The notes under the pieces were generated by a model that was not told the origin of the DNA, did not search any database, and saw only the letters and a list, made by a program, of their open reading frames with translations. The position numbers and the translations under genes were made by a program. Shown here piece after piece: positions 1-15,654 of a DNA stretch of 64,000 nucleotides (positions within the stretch are counted from its first letter, which is position 1; each line of letters opens with the position of its first letter). Where the stretch lies: the NCBI GenBank assembly GCA_963971535.1, contig OZ020599.1, positions 99,047,713 through 99,111,712 of the forward strand. Direction: 5' to 3'. The DNA is from Notolepis coatsorum (taxonomy: Eukaryota; Chordata; Actinopteri; Aulopiformes; Paralepididae).

Positions 1-81
1 GGGATACATTTGGCTGTGAATCACAGAACTGCATGAAACCCTTGTTGATGATTTTTGTGTTAGTCACAACTGTTGATCCTA

Positions 82-1595
<1,514 letters not shown>

Positions 1596-1808
1596 TTAAT
1601 CGCCCTCGAACTTGGTGTTGAACAAGGTGTCCATCAGAGTGGGCTTCCCCAGACCCGTCTCCCCAACACAGAGGATATTGAAGCAGAAGCCATGGTTGAC
1701 AGACTTGTTGACCAGCTGGTCAGGCATGCTGTCAACGCCGACATGGCCTGACCGTGGGACAGCATGAGCACCCTCTCCCGCTTGCCTGGCTAACTCAGTG
1801 GCCGCCAT
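1596..1808 (-). pseudogene. septin6: septin-6-like retropseudogene, N-terminal 70 codons
   Basis: Starts with ATG at 1808-1806 and reads [13 protein letters not shown], then [17 protein letters not shown] and the P-loop region [18 protein letters not shown], ending at FNTKFEGD next to the inserted LINE. The N terminus beginning MAAT and ending in the ARQ-GEG pattern fits septin 6 better than septin 8 or 11. The P-loop serine that coordinates Mg/GTP (GKS in active septins) is proline here (GKP), so even this fragment could not bind GTP normally. About 130 codons between this piece and the C-terminal half (G3/G4 motifs) are missing, meaning they were deleted when or after the LINE inserted. Confidence 0.88.
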
Positions 1809-2404
1809 GGTTATACCCTCTGAAACCTCTGAAGAAACATTTTTAAATGACTAACCTTCGTCCTGTCTCTTACTATTGTAACCAAGTGAATTTGAACCTG
1901 GGACAGGCGGCCGCACTAACCAGCTGAACTAAAGGGTTGTTAGTTAGCAGGTGCTGGTGGACTGCGACCGACTCGTTAGTAGTTTACACTAGTATGTACT
2001 CTGCTACTAAGGAATCTATGTGGGAAACATGTAATAACTTACTCAGTCAATGAATCCGGTTAATACAATTTATTAACTCAGAATGAAGGTATCGAATCCA
2101 GAATAGTCAGAGATATGGCTGGATGGCCCTCGTCCAAGTGACTAGCTAGGAGACCCGGAGGTAAGAGACCGAATCTCAGAGAGGGGGCTCCTTTATAGTC
2201 AGGAGAGGGGGGGGGGGGGACACACACACCATAAACTGTAGGTTTGGGGGGAGGGAGGGGATAAAGACAAGTCCTCTCTGTGAAGACAAGTCTGTTATGG
2301 GACAGAGGGAGGAGACAAGCGCCTATTTCCCCCACATCTACCATGCCTATATTCCTGCCTACTGTGCTAGTAATATGTCTATACTACTATGCACTCAAGT
2401 CTAG
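1809..2404. other. unassigned DNA
   Basis: No coding or repeat family recognised. It includes a short G run with CA repeats (2208-2230). Confidence 0.6.
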
Positions 2405-3872
<1,468 letters not shown>

Positions 3873-4778
3873 TCTGTGGCACTCAAGTTCGACACTATTT
3901 GGCGAACAATGTTACCGACCCTTAGCTGCCAGAGTTGTACCCTTCCCTTCCTGCTGACCTGTTGTACAGAACTTGTAAGTGGCTTTGGATATAGCGTTCA
4001 GCTATAAAGACGTGCATGTTAGGCAGGGACTACAGATGAAAACTAGCTCATTAGCTAATTCTGGCACATTTAAATTGATGTGAAAACTGAATATGTTGAT
4101 TAATGTGCACTGTCCCTGGGTAATTTTTTTATAAATAAACTTAAACTTAAACTAACTGTATATGTAAATGTATCGGGGCAGATATAGGCACAAGCTCTGG
4201 CTCTGGGTCTGATTCAACGTACTGTACTTTAGCAAACGATACGAAAAGGAATAAAACGGCGGTGCTAGAAAGTGCGTGTGGCTCCTGAGAGGGGGAACTC
4301 TAAAGCTGTCGGCGCTGTTGACAGAGACCTCTGCTACCCGCTCGGGAGTGAAACAGAGTGTGGAGCGTGTGGGGCTCCGGCAGCTAAGCATCAGTCAGCG
4401 GGTGCCTAATGTACCGTGGACTTGCCAGCGACGCCACAGGATCCGTGAGGAACATTGTTCACCTTCCATAGCCGCGAGCGAATGAAACACCACTGCAGGA
4501 GGGCGATGAGGAAGTACCTCACTAATTCTGAGGGTGTCCATGTCGTCCGCCTGTGTTCCGCCGGCAATATCGGTCATCGTATATATCGGTGAGATGTGGA
4601 CATGCTTTGTTTTGGCTCAGTTGATTGTGACACGCTGTTACACGCTGTTGCTCTTACTATGCTATGCAATCTATATGCTTTATACTGACTATTCTCATAC
4701 CATATGACAATGGACTGGCTTGAAGATGAGATTGATTGGAGAAGAAATTTAAAGAGACACTTTAATAGGATGTCATTG
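3873..4778. other. unassigned DNA
   Basis: No gene recognised. A short AT-rich stretch with ATAAATAAACTTAAACTTAAAC near 4131-4154 resembles a retroposon tail. Confidence 0.5.
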
Positions 4779-4905
4779 AGATTCAAGATTCAAGATGATT
4801 TATTGTCATAATATGTACAGTTAAACAGACAGTTTGCCGTACAATGAAAAAAGGTAGTTTGCTAGTTTGCCCTTCACACAAAATCACACAATCACACGAT
4901 ACTTA
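4779..4905 (-). mobile_element. LINE 3' tail (TTGAATC type), minus strand
   Basis: Repeated ATTCAAG followed by ATGATTTATTGTCAT is the reverse of the AATAAA-TTGAATC end seen on other L2-like tails in the window. Only the 3' terminus remains. Confidence 0.6.
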
Positions 4906-4969
4906 ACTGGAGTGAACAACTTAAATTCAAGCGAATGCTAAAAATAGGAGATAGTAGTAGTATTAGTTT

Positions 4970-5640
4970 TATTCAGTCATCACACACAATACAATATGCA
5001 CAATCATTCAGCAATCTTTGATTTGGCATTGACTGAAAAACAGACTGAAGCATAATGCTTATACTGTACACCTGTCCTATATTCTTAACAAAATTAAGAC
5101 ACCAAAACAGTATTCTAAAAGAAAATAACAAAAATAATTATTCACATTTGTAATCTTCAAAAATAGCTATACAAACCATTTTCTTAAAAACCAAAAGCGA
5201 ATGACTCATTCTTAAATGTATCAGCATTGTTCCACAAGTTAACCCCAACAATAGAAATACATCTCCTTTTAATCCCTTTCTTAGCTTTTTGAACAGTAAA
5301 TTTACAAATGTCTCTCAAATCATATTTTCTTTCATGTATTGAAAAAAAAACCTTTGCCCACCATCCGGGAGTAACTTTGCTTTAGCTCTGTACATTATTT
5401 GCATACTTTTTTTAAATAAACCAAATCATTAAATTGCATAACATGAGACTTTATAAACAGTGGATTTGTGTGGTCATCATAGTAACCAGCCTTATAAAGG
5501 CTCAGAATGGCCCGCTTTTGCAGTAAGACTATCGTATTTACAGTCTTTTTTTTAAATGTCGACCCCCATACTTCCACACAGTAAGATCTTAAAATCCAAC
5601 GCAGGTATTTCTCCTCCTCTATCTTTTTCAACCCCCCTTT
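4970..5640 (-). mobile_element. non-LTR retrotransposon 3' fragment with RT C-terminal end
   Basis: The minus strand reads YCVEVWGSTFKKKTVNTIVLLQKRAI, then KAGYYDDHTNPLFIKS and FNDLVYLKKV. This is the conserved region after the RT thumb in CR1/L2/Rex1-group LINEs. It is truncated at both ends. The 3' side (lower coordinates) is AT-rich and shares wording with 1380-1590. Clade not resolved. Confidence 0.7.
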
Positions 5641-6065
5641 CCCTATTTAACAAAGGGAGTGGTGCATTCGAGCCTTTCAGGAAACATGCTGCTTCCCCGG
5701 CGCACATCTCTCCGGTGTGCAGGTGTTGCAGAGCATGAGAGGAGAGCGGCCGTGTTCTCATCATAAGGATCCCACTTTATCCATTCAGGCATGCCTCAAC
5801 ACTGAAACCCTCTTTGACAGGGTGGCGGGAAGCAGAGGCACATGCAGTATTATTCATAGCTTCTGTTTCCAGGAGCACAGGTCAACCCCCGCGGTATACT
5901 TGGATCCAACTGTGTGATTTGAAAAAAAAAAAAGGAGATAGAATAAGCCTTTGTGATTCTTCCCACATACCATGCTTTTTTCTGTCCTTTATCACTGCTG
6001 AGGGAGCGCTACTTTGAGTTTTTATTCCCCTGACCTCCACAGTTCTGCATGCACTCACCGCCAGT

Positions 6066-6290
6066 GTTCGGGGCGACAGTGGCTCAGCAGGTATAGAGCA
6101 GTCGTCTGGTAATCTGGAGGTTCCCGGCTCGATTCCTGCTCCTCCTTGAGCAAGACACTTAACCCCTAACTGCTCCCGATGAGCAGGTCGGCACCTTGCA
6201 TTGGTTGCCTCTGCCGTCGGTGTGTGAATGTGTGAGTGAATGGGTAAAATTAAATAAAAAGCTGCTATATAAAATGCACCATTTATCATT
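6066..6290 (+). mobile_element. tRNA-derived SINE (family A)
   Basis: Starts GGGGCGACAGTGGCTCAG. The pol III A box is TGGCTCAGCAGG (about 6077) and the B box GGCTCGATTCC (about 6127). A body follows containing AAGACACTTAACCCCTAACTGCTCCCGA and GTGTGTGAATGTGTGAGTGAATGGGT. It is the common fish tRNA-headed SINE layout. The reverse copy is at 22622-22850. Confidence 0.85.
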
Positions 6291-8326
6291 TTACCAGCTA
6301 TTCTAATCTAATTGAATAATAACCGGTAACTTTTGTGTGAGTGAGTGTAGTTCCTCAAAACATAAACGTTATTATTTAGCTACTTTTACGATTCATTGCA
6401 AATTGTTTCATGTTGAGCTATAGATTGTGGATGAATACACACAGAAAGGTACACCATGCCAATGTTCATGCTTTATTTGTTTTAAATGAGACGATTTAGA
6501 AATGGGTCCATTGGAAATACATTTCAAGGAGGGTGGACGGCAGGGGAAACACCAATGATGTAACCACTACACCTCCCTATTGATCAGCAAATAAGTACAG
6601 TACATTCTTGGCAATAGCATAATGTAGTCACCTTGCCATCCTTACAATTGCTTTTCCTGCCATGACTCATAGATAACAATGGAGCGTACAGATGAATCAT
6701 AGGACAGCAATAGAAAGTGAATGAATGCTGAGTGAATGACACAGGGAATCACCACTGGTTTCATGGTCATCAGTTGTTCTGTTTTCTATTAAGTCAAATC
6801 TAAAGTAAAAAGTAAAGTCTACACTTTGTGCAGTAAACCTGTATTGCACTGTTGACTTGTTTGACTGAAACAACTGAAGAAGGCACTGTCCCAAGAATAC
6901 TGGTATATCAGACTAATCCTTAACATGAACTCTCTATTCTGAATGCTAACCTTAAAAAAAGTCTAGCTCTTATCTTAAACCTAACTCCTAATCCTAAATA
7001 ATCCTAAATAATCAAAGTGACTACATCAATATGCTGTATGTCCTACACAAATACGAACACACACACAAACAAACACACACGCACGCACACACGAGCACAA
7101 ACCCTCTCCTCACCTCTCCACAAGCCTAGCGACACCTGCATATTGATGGGCAGCTCATGCCAGAAGCATTGTCTGTCTTGAGTATCAATTAGAATCATTC
7201 TCCCTCCCCCTGTACTTGCTTGGGCACACATTGCAGAACACATGCCCAGAATGAGAGGCGTTGAGAGAGGAGAAGAAAAGGACTGCATTCCCGCTCTACG
7301 CTGTTTATCTCACGAGTTCTTTGCTGATAAAAAAAACGCAGTCATAGAACGTGATTCTTTCCCCCCCTGCGTTTACCATTAAGCAAACATGATGTCAGCC
7401 ATTTTGCAAACCCTATACACACTGAATGATATGGGCGCGCACAGGGCAGACAATCCATTCTGGTCATATTGGATTGCGTTTTAAAAATCACACGCTGGCC
7501 GACCTCACGATGAAATATTGCTTGGCCGTACGTTATTTGAGCTACGCTGTGTAGAGCCTACTAATGCAAGCCCCGCCGTTTAAGTAAAACGTGAGATCGC
7601 TTGGGTTAACACACTGCAGTAGTTCATATGGACGGTGCCTACACGACCCTCGCCCCACCCGCCCTGTTCAAGCACTTATCATAAACTACAGTGTTTCCAT
7701 GCCAAGCGCCCCCAAAGAGTGCTTTTTGTCTGTTGTTGTGTTGTGAACTGCGGGGGTACATGACAAATGAGTCCGAGCAAAGTGGGACATGCGGCACAAA
7801 GCCTCGGCGAGAACGTCTCCCTGTCTCCCCTCGCTTCACCGCCTTTCTCTAAAAATGTCTTCCTGTAATCTCTCTCTATAAAATAAATAAAAAGACTGTT
7901 CCTTGAATTAGAAATACGAACAAAGAAAAGAGGAGGAACAATGAAACATCTCTCTGAGCTCTCTCTCTCCTCCAACCCAACCCCCCCCCCCCCCCTCCTC
8001 CAGATCAACACCGCTGTGAATTACACGTGGTTACCGGAGTCCTAAAGGGTCGGGTCATCAATAATTCACGTGTTACATATAGATAGAAGCGGGGAGGGGA
8101 GGAGACGGTTCTCAGAGGCTCCACGGAGATAAAATGCTGTAAATGTGCGAGTGTGTGTGTGTGTGTGTGTGTGAATAGCGGGTTGCATCACGCCGTATAC
8201 AACAGGGACAGAATAAAGAGGCATTTAATTACTGTAATACTGCATCCAACCCACACACCCACCACCTCTCTGGTGCACATCAGCCTGCTGCTGTATGCAG
8301 AGGCTCTCCAGCCAAGAAGTGATCAT
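6291..8326. other. unassigned DNA
   Basis: No gene recognised. Contains short CA-rich (7060-7096) and GT (8153-8172) tracts, a C run (7980-7995) and AT-rich unique sequence. Confidence 0.6.
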
Positions 8327-8735
8327 TCAAACAATGTACCGTGCAATGGTCATGAGAGGACTGCACATACTATAGACATATTCAAACAATGTACCGTGCA
8401 ATGGTCATGAGAGGACTGCACATATATACATATTCAAACAATGAGCACTGTACATATTAACATAGTCAAACAATGAGCACTGTACATATTAACATAGTCA
8501 AACAATGAGCACTGTACATATTAACATAGTCAAACAATGAGCACTGTACATATTAACATAGTCAAACAATGAGCACTGTACATATTAACATAGTCAAACA
8601 ATGAGCACTGTACATATTAACATAGTCAAACAATGAGCACTGTACATATTAACATAGTCAAACAATGAGCACTGTACATATTAACATAGTCAAACAATGA
8701 GCACTGTACATATTAACATAGTCAAACAATGAAGA
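8327..8735. repeat. 32-bp tandem repeat array
   Basis: About nine near-identical 32-bp units (core ATAGTCAAACAATGAGCACT) from about 8427 to 8730. They are preceded by two diverged ~57-bp units sharing TTCAAACAATG and GCAATGGTCATGAGAGGACT (8327-8424). The late units look identical, which suggests recent amplification. Confidence 0.92.
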
Positions 8736-9498
<763 letters not shown>

Positions 9499-9641
9499 AC
9501 GCTACCCTGAGTCTGACTCATCTCGGGCCACGAGGAATGCTATTAACAGCACATTATTTCCCGATGTACGATTGTGGGACTTATCTTAACACATGTACAT
9601 GGTGTACAGTAGTCGTGCACAGCACGTCATATTATCTTAAC

Positions 9642-10004
9642 TAGGGATGTTCGACATTGGCTTTTTTACCGATACCGATATACCGATATTGTCCAACTCT
9701 TAATTTCCGATACCGATATCAACCGATACCGATATATGCAGGGTCCCCCCCCCCCAAAACGGAATAATTTCAGGTAATTAACATTACATATCTCTTGTCA
9801 TGGAATTAATACAACATTATGCATACTTTTGACAATAAATAAAATCATAATTTGTTCTTACTTGCTTGCCTGGGTAAATAAAGGTTAAATAAATGTAAAA
9901 AAAAAAGAAATTTAATTCGATCGATACCGATCATTTCCGATATCACATCTTTATGCCAATATCGGCCGATAATATCGGTAGGCCAATAATATCGGACATC
10001 CCTA
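9642..10004. mobile_element. hAT-type MITE with 8-bp target duplication
   Basis: The termini are TAGGGATGTTCGA on the left and TATCGGACATCCCTA on the right, i.e. inverted repeats. Both sides are flanked by the identical 8-mer ATCTTAAC (9634-9641 and 10005-10012). The interior repeats CCGATACCGATAT-like words and encodes no protein. An 8-bp duplication is the hAT hallmark. It inserted at the edge of the next element, using its terminal TTAACC. Confidence 0.9.
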
Positions 10005-10007
10005 ATC

Positions 10008-11997
10008 TTAACCCTTTCACTGCCGCACTACCAAATGGTTAACCCTTTTCACTGCGACAATACACAGAAGGTTAACCCTTTTCACTGCCACACAACAGCA
10101 GGTTAACCCTTTCACTGCCACACTACAGAAGGTTAACTGTAAGATTCTGATCAAACTGGCCAGTATCACGTCTTCGTCTGTTTGGCTCTCCATCCAATTC
10201 CTCTGCGTTGTGTACTTTTAATGGTCCTGACGTCTCCGATACTGGCAGATAAGATCCTTATCTCCCCCCGTTAGTGCAATCCATAAACCATAATACTTCC
10301 CCACCTCCGTAAGAATTCGACACTTCGACAATGTGAAATACCTTACAAGGAAAAGCGTGGTTTTATTTCTCTAAACAGAAACCTCAGCTCAGATGTTAAC
10401 AGGTGTTATTGTCCTTGAAGAGTCTATTCTAATGATCTTTCGGTGTGTTCAGATTATCGTCCTTTTGCTGTTCAGTCCAATAGTGTTCAGGCCTGTTCGT
10501 TAGCCGAACCCTCCTCGTGTTAGCCGAAGCTACTGTAATGATGATGTGGCATTCTCCCTTTCCCCCCCCCCTCCGTGGTGGAGGAGGAAGAGTCTCTCCT
10601 CTGTGTGATCTCAGTCCTACTCGCTCTTGGTCAGATTCTCGTCTGACTTACACCCGGAAACACCGTTCGACTCATAGATGTTCGTCGTCGCAACGACGGC
10701 CCCGCCTTCTGGTTGTCATGCGACGTGTTGTCATGACAACTGCATAACCTTTAACACTAATAAACTCACGTTTCATTAAGATGAACCTCTCTCCCTCCTG
10801 CCCTGGGAGACAGTACACTCTAATCTCAGATGTTCTTCTAAGGAATTCATAACAAAACCCTCGCTGACGCGGCCTGTGCCTGTGAAATCACTGGTTCCAC
10901 CACTGTCACCGTCTTCCATGCACATTTCAATCACCGTTTTAGCTGTGGTCATCTCTCCCCAATCTATACATCACATACATTGAAAAAGCACCGTTTTCTC
11001 TCAACCCTTTAGGGGACAACGGGGGACGTTGTCACACTTTTTACTCTAGTGTGAATTGCTCATAACCATATCTTTCAATAGTCATTCCTACATTAAATTG
11101 AAGCTTAAGATGTTGGCTTGAAATGTGTATCCTCTCATTTTCCAACGTATTGTAACAAAGAGTTAATCACCTATCAAAGACACTCTGACATAATGTGACA
11201 ACCAACCCCATCATGGGGATGGTTGTCACACACTATGGGGTTGGTTGTCACCATGTGTTTTAAAACTTTTAATGGGAAAATCTTAAAAAGAAGACAAGAT
11301 TTAGATTTCAGATAATGATTGAAGAAGTGCGTCTTTAGTCGACCGCGAAAGATTGGACAGGTTTCGGCTGTCCTAACTGGATAGTTCATTCCACCATTGT
11401 GGGGCAAATACTGAGAATAGACAAGAAGGCAGAACTAAATTTGAAAGTTTAATTGCATTGACAAGTTGACAAATACATAACTTAATGCATCTTAATGAAC
11501 ATAAACACATCTTTAGGCCATCCTATATAACAAAATAAGAACACAATAAATCGGCCTAACAATAATAGCCTACACAACATGTGACAACCAACCCCAAATA
11601 AAATGTGACGACCAACCCCAACTGGAATGTCTTGATAGCATCAAGGCTAACAGCCATCTAACAACTAGTTAGCTAGCTAACAACAATCTAAACTATAGCT
11701 ATCCCTTCACACTTTTTAAGGGTAATAATTGTTTCATTATAAACCAATTGTGTAAAAGCCTAGAAGAAAAATACTGAGGAGCGGAATATTTACAAATGGA
11801 CATGAAAAACACAAAAAGTCCTCTCACCTCAAATTCAGCTGTTTCACTCCAAATATGGTGGTGAAATATAATGAATGTGACAACAACCTACCCGTGTGAC
11901 AACGTCCCCCGTTCTCCCCCTATCACACTACCCGGTAACCGTCGGTAGTGTGATAGTAAAGGGTTAACCTTCTGTAGTGTGGCAGTGAAAGGGTTAA
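10008..11997. mobile_element. element with 30-bp minisatellite arms in inverted orientation
   Basis: Left arm (10008-10137): four units of GTTAACCCTTTCACTGCCAC/ACTACAGAAG. Right arm (11926-11997): the same unit in reverse orientation (CTTCTGTAGTGTGGCAGTGA). The same unit family forms arms at 12459-12656 and 44793-45063. I infer a non-autonomous element whose arms are tandem arrays. Its class is unknown. The interior 10138-11003 holds nothing I recognise. Confidence 0.6.
11012..11920. mobile_element. 909-bp terminal-inverted-repeat element, TA flanks
   Basis: The left end GGGGACAACGGGGGACGTTG matches the reverse complement of the right end (GGGGGAGAACGGGGGACGTTG) over about 26 bp. TA flanks both sides (11010-11011, 11921-11922). 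Inside are GTGACAACCAACCCCA words at 11195-11260 (as a hairpin) and 11580-11625. Possibly a non-autonomous Tc/mariner-like or ISL2EU-like element; the class is uncertain. A weak reverse-strand frame at 11174-11407 is not convincing. Confidence 0.72.
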
Positions 11998-12242
11998 GAG
12001 AAAACTACGCAATGTGATAATCCCCCCCCCCCACCCCACACACACACAAACAGATCTTCCCCTGTGACACCTTTATGATTGTTTCATAATTGATATGGAA
12101 ACGATGCTCACTTCAGTGTCTGTACTCAGAAGAGAGAGCTCTAGAGATAACAATCTGTGGGTCTTCACATTTTATGGAGAACCATCATCACATGCTACTG
12201 TGTCATTGGCTCTTTGTCATTGATCCCCCCCCCCTTAGGTTT

Positions 12243-12278
12243 ACACACGCGCACACACACACACGCGCACACACACGT

Positions 12279-12369
<91 letters not shown>
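12243..12369. repeat. (CA)n microsatellite
   Basis: About 125 bp, impure at its left end (CGCACA variants), pure afterwards. Confidence 0.97.
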
Positions 12370-12370
<1 letters not shown>

Positions 12371-12458
12371 CCTTACGAATTCACATTAAATATAAAACAG
12401 CCAGGTAATCCACTGTTGATATGTTTCACTCCATAGGCCTAGTATTTTGATCCTTACT

Positions 12459-12656
12459 TTAACCCTTTCACTACCACACTACAGGCAGGTTAACCCTTTC
12501 ACTGCCACAATACAGCAGGTTAACCCTCTCACTGCCACGTGACAAATGGTTAACCCTTTCACGACCACCCTACAGAAGGTTAACCATTTCACTACCACAC
12601 TACAGATGGGGTAGTGAAAGGGTTAACCTTCTGTAGTGTGGTAGTGAAAGGGTTAA
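12459..12656. repeat. 30-bp unit palindromic minisatellite, second copy
   Basis: Five direct units of TTAACCCTTTCACTACCACA/CTACAGAAGG followed by about one and a half inverted units (GGTAGTGAAAGGGTTAAC). Its ends are inverted repeats of each other, so the block itself may be mobile. Confidence 0.85.
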
Positions 12657-13020
12657 CTCACATTTTCTCCTGGGTGCGCAGCAGCAAGGTAAAACCATAA
12701 AATTAATGGTTTTCACATTTCACATTTCTTTCACAACGGCGAAAGACTACATCCAACCCTGGAGAATGCGTATTTCTCTTTTTTATTGCAAAATCCTTTT
12801 ATTTATTCATCCTTTTATCTACCCAGAGAGCAGTAGCCGTTGACTGTTTGATGCCAGTTGTTGTTGCTGTTGGCTCAGCTCCAGAGGCTTACTGACTCAT
12901 CATCAGAGAGACTCTGCCAATGGCCACAGAGAAACCATATCAGTGTGACTCTACGACACCATTGGTGAAGCCGGGAGAGCTGTCGTCGGGTTATTACCTT
13001 CCGCCGGGAAGGTTATGTAG

Positions 13021-13530
13021 TCAGTCACATCTGTAAAGTGTGTACAGTAAAGTACGTCTGTAAGGCCTGTGAATTAGAGGAGCTCGGAAAGTAACAGCTA
13101 GATAAGCTATGACATTTGCTTTTTTACAAACTATTGATTTTGGTAATCTCTGTGACCTTTCCTCCGGGCCAATACTGAAAACATAACATTTGCTGTGCTC
13201 ATTCATGATCCCAATAGGAGGAAATCTAGTGATTTTAGTTTCCTCCCCATCAGGGCACATTTTCTTCTGACCATTCATTAGTTCAAATTTGCTGTGAATA
13301 TTCTTGATGGAGAAGCTTGGTGACTGTGTGACACGTCCTCTAGCGACATCATATGGATTTCCATATGGATTCATAGCGTCTGTTATATATATCCGCAACT
13401 CTTTCTCTCTGTCATCTATCCAGTAAATGGTTGCATGTGAAAGTAACAGCAAAGTGGAGAGGTCGTTAGGCATTGGCAGAGGTCTGGACTCTAGTACTGT
13501 AAGTGCATTCTTGTAGTTGTATTTATACAT
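13021..13530 (-). other. 169-codon open frame of unknown status
   Basis: An uninterrupted frame starting MYKYNYKNALTVLESRP and containing HATIYWIDDREKELRIYITD and EETKITRFPPIGIMNEHSKC. Composition is balanced, not microsatellite-driven. I do not recognise a family. It ends near an ACCTTCCGCCGGGAAGGT palindrome (12998-13015) of the sort found at some repeat borders. A L2-clade element begins about 60 bp to the right on the other strand. It could be an exon fragment, a decayed transposon gene or chance; I favour the latter two. Confidence 0.2.
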
Positions 13531-13591
13531 TTATGTGCATATAACACACACATCTTAATTTTTTTGTATTCCGAAAAATGGTAACCCTCTC

Positions 13592-15645
13592 ATGGTCATG
13601 GTGCTTGACTTTGTCTGTACTCTGGTAGAAGAAACAATCCACTCTACCACAATTAGGGTTTACCCAAATCAAAAGCCCTGGGTAGATAAATCCGTCCGTG
13701 AGGCTCTGAAAGTGCGCACCTCAGCCTACAATGCCGGGCTTGTGACAGGCAACATGAATGACCACAAGGCGGCGAGATACAACGTAAGGAGGACAGTAAT
13801 AGAGGCAAAACGGCGTTACAGGGATAAAGTTGAACTTCAGTTTGAACAGGCTGACTCCTTTAAGAAAGTGAATATCAGGAAGGCAGCAGGACCGGACGGC
13901 ATCCCTGGCCGCGTCCTAAAAGTCTGTGCCGACCAACTGGCCCGGTATTCACTGACATATTTAACCTGTCCTTAGAAGGCTGTCATCCCCACCTGTCTGA
14001 AGAAGTCCACCATTATCCCTGTACCCAAAAAATCTACGCCCGCTTGCCTCAACGACTAACGCCCTGTAGCTCTCCCCTCCATAGCCATGAAGTGCTTTGA
14101 GAAGCTAGTGAAGGGCTACATCTGTTCCTCCCTCCCCATCAACCTGGACCCCCTGTAATTTGCATATCGCCCCAACAGGTCCACGGAGGACGCCATAGCC
14201 CATGTGCTGCAGACAGCAGCATCACACCTGGACAAGAGGCAGGGGAACTATGTGAGAATGTTGTTCATCGACTACAGCTCAGCATTCAATACCATAGTCC
14301 CCTCCAAACTCATAGCCAAGCTCAGGGACCTGGGCTTGAACTATGACCTCTGCCAGTGGGTCTTGGACTTCCTGACGGTTAGACCCCAGACCCCAGGTCC
14401 TCATCCATCACGCTCAACATAGGGGCCCCCCAGGGCTGTGTTCTGAGTCCCCTCCTCTACTCCCTGTACACACATGACTGTGTGGCACAGCGGAACAACA
14501 ACACAATCATCAAATTTGCTGATGACACAGTAGTGGTGGGCCTGATCTCTGCCAACGACGAGAGGGCCTACCTGGAAGAGGTAGAGAATCTGTCGCAGTG
14601 GTGTCAGGAGAACTGCCTCTCCCTGAACGTCAGCAAAACAAAAGAGATGATTGTGGACTTCAGGAGGTCGGGGGTCAGGGACTACAGCCCCCTCAGCATC
14701 GACGGGGCACCGGTTGAGAGAGTGAACAGTTTCAAGTACCTCGGAGTCCACATATCCGAGGACTTGACATGGACCACACACATTGACAGTGTTGTGAAGA
14801 AGGCACGGCAACGCCTCTACTTCCTCAGGCGCCTAAGGAAGTTCCAAGTCAGTCAGAAGATCCTTAAGAACTTCTACTCATGCACAATAGAGAGCATCCT
14901 GACTGGCAATATCACCTCCTGGTTTGGGAATAGCACCGCACAAGACCGTAGCAGACTACAGAGAGTGGCCCATTCAGCCGAATGCACAATTGGAGGGGGG
15001 CTTCCCACTCTCCAGGACATTTACAACAAGCGGTGCATGGGTAAGGCTAAGAGAATTATCAAAGACTCCAGCCACCCAAACAACTGCCTCTTTGAACTGC
15101 TGCGGTCAGGCAAGCGATACCGGAGTCTCATGGCAAGCACAGAGAGACTAAGAAGAAGCTTCTATCCTCAGGCCATCAGAATGCTAAATGACAATAACAC
15201 TATAACAACCATCAAATGCACGCACACACATCCACACGCACACACTCACTTTAAACAAACAACTCACTGCAGCACCCACTTTACCCACTTTAGAACACCT
15301 AAACACACTTTATATTTATTGGTAAAGAATTTGCACTACAACCCATACCTCATTACACCTTACTGTAAATTGTACCTAAATTGTACCTCATCCCATTTCT
15401 GCTTTGCACTGTATAGTATATAGTATATTGTATTGTAACTAAGTTACATCTACTCTGCATTGTACATTGTATATATACTGAACACTTTTGTCCACGTACT
15501 TGACTTCTATTTTATACTTGCTATACTTATTTGATACTTATCTATTTTTGTCTAGCACAGTCTCTGGAGTGTAACAGAAAGAAGCATTTTGTATAAAAGT
15601 ATTCTGTACTTCTGTATAACAACTAATAAAGAAACTTGAAACTTG
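13592..15645 (+). mobile_element. L2-clade LINE, internally deleted, most complete copy
   Basis: The frame 13592-13860 encodes the linker after the endonuclease (KPWVDKSVREALKVRTSAYN, EAKRRYRDKVE). It is fused by an internal deletion to the RT start (RKAAGPDGIPGRVLKVCADQLA, about 13880). Stops and frameshifts follow (13973, 14057, 14156). Motif A ([15 protein letters not shown]) is at about 14266, and GAPQGCVLSPLLYSLYTHDC near 14424-14480. FADD is at about 14516-14530. A continuous frame 14482-15200 covers the RT palm end, thumb and C terminus (FPQAIRMLN). The 3' UTR carries a short CGCACACACA region and ends AATAAAGAAACTTGAAACTTG at 15645. Upstream endonuclease is missing, so it is dead. It is nearly identical to 19733-20332 over its last 600 bp. 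Confidence 0.88.
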
Positions 15646-15654
15646 TTATAGGAT

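Noticed and set aside
8327..8735. CRISPR-like array
   Set aside because: Direct tandem units without unique spacers, in a vertebrate-type genome.
10139..10854. Possible solo LTR (TGTAAGATTC ... CATAACA)
   Set aside because: No matching target duplication and no second copy in the window.
11174..11407. LINE C-terminal fragment inside the 909-bp TIR element
   Set aside because: Only a faint RLKTHFF-like match; too short to support.
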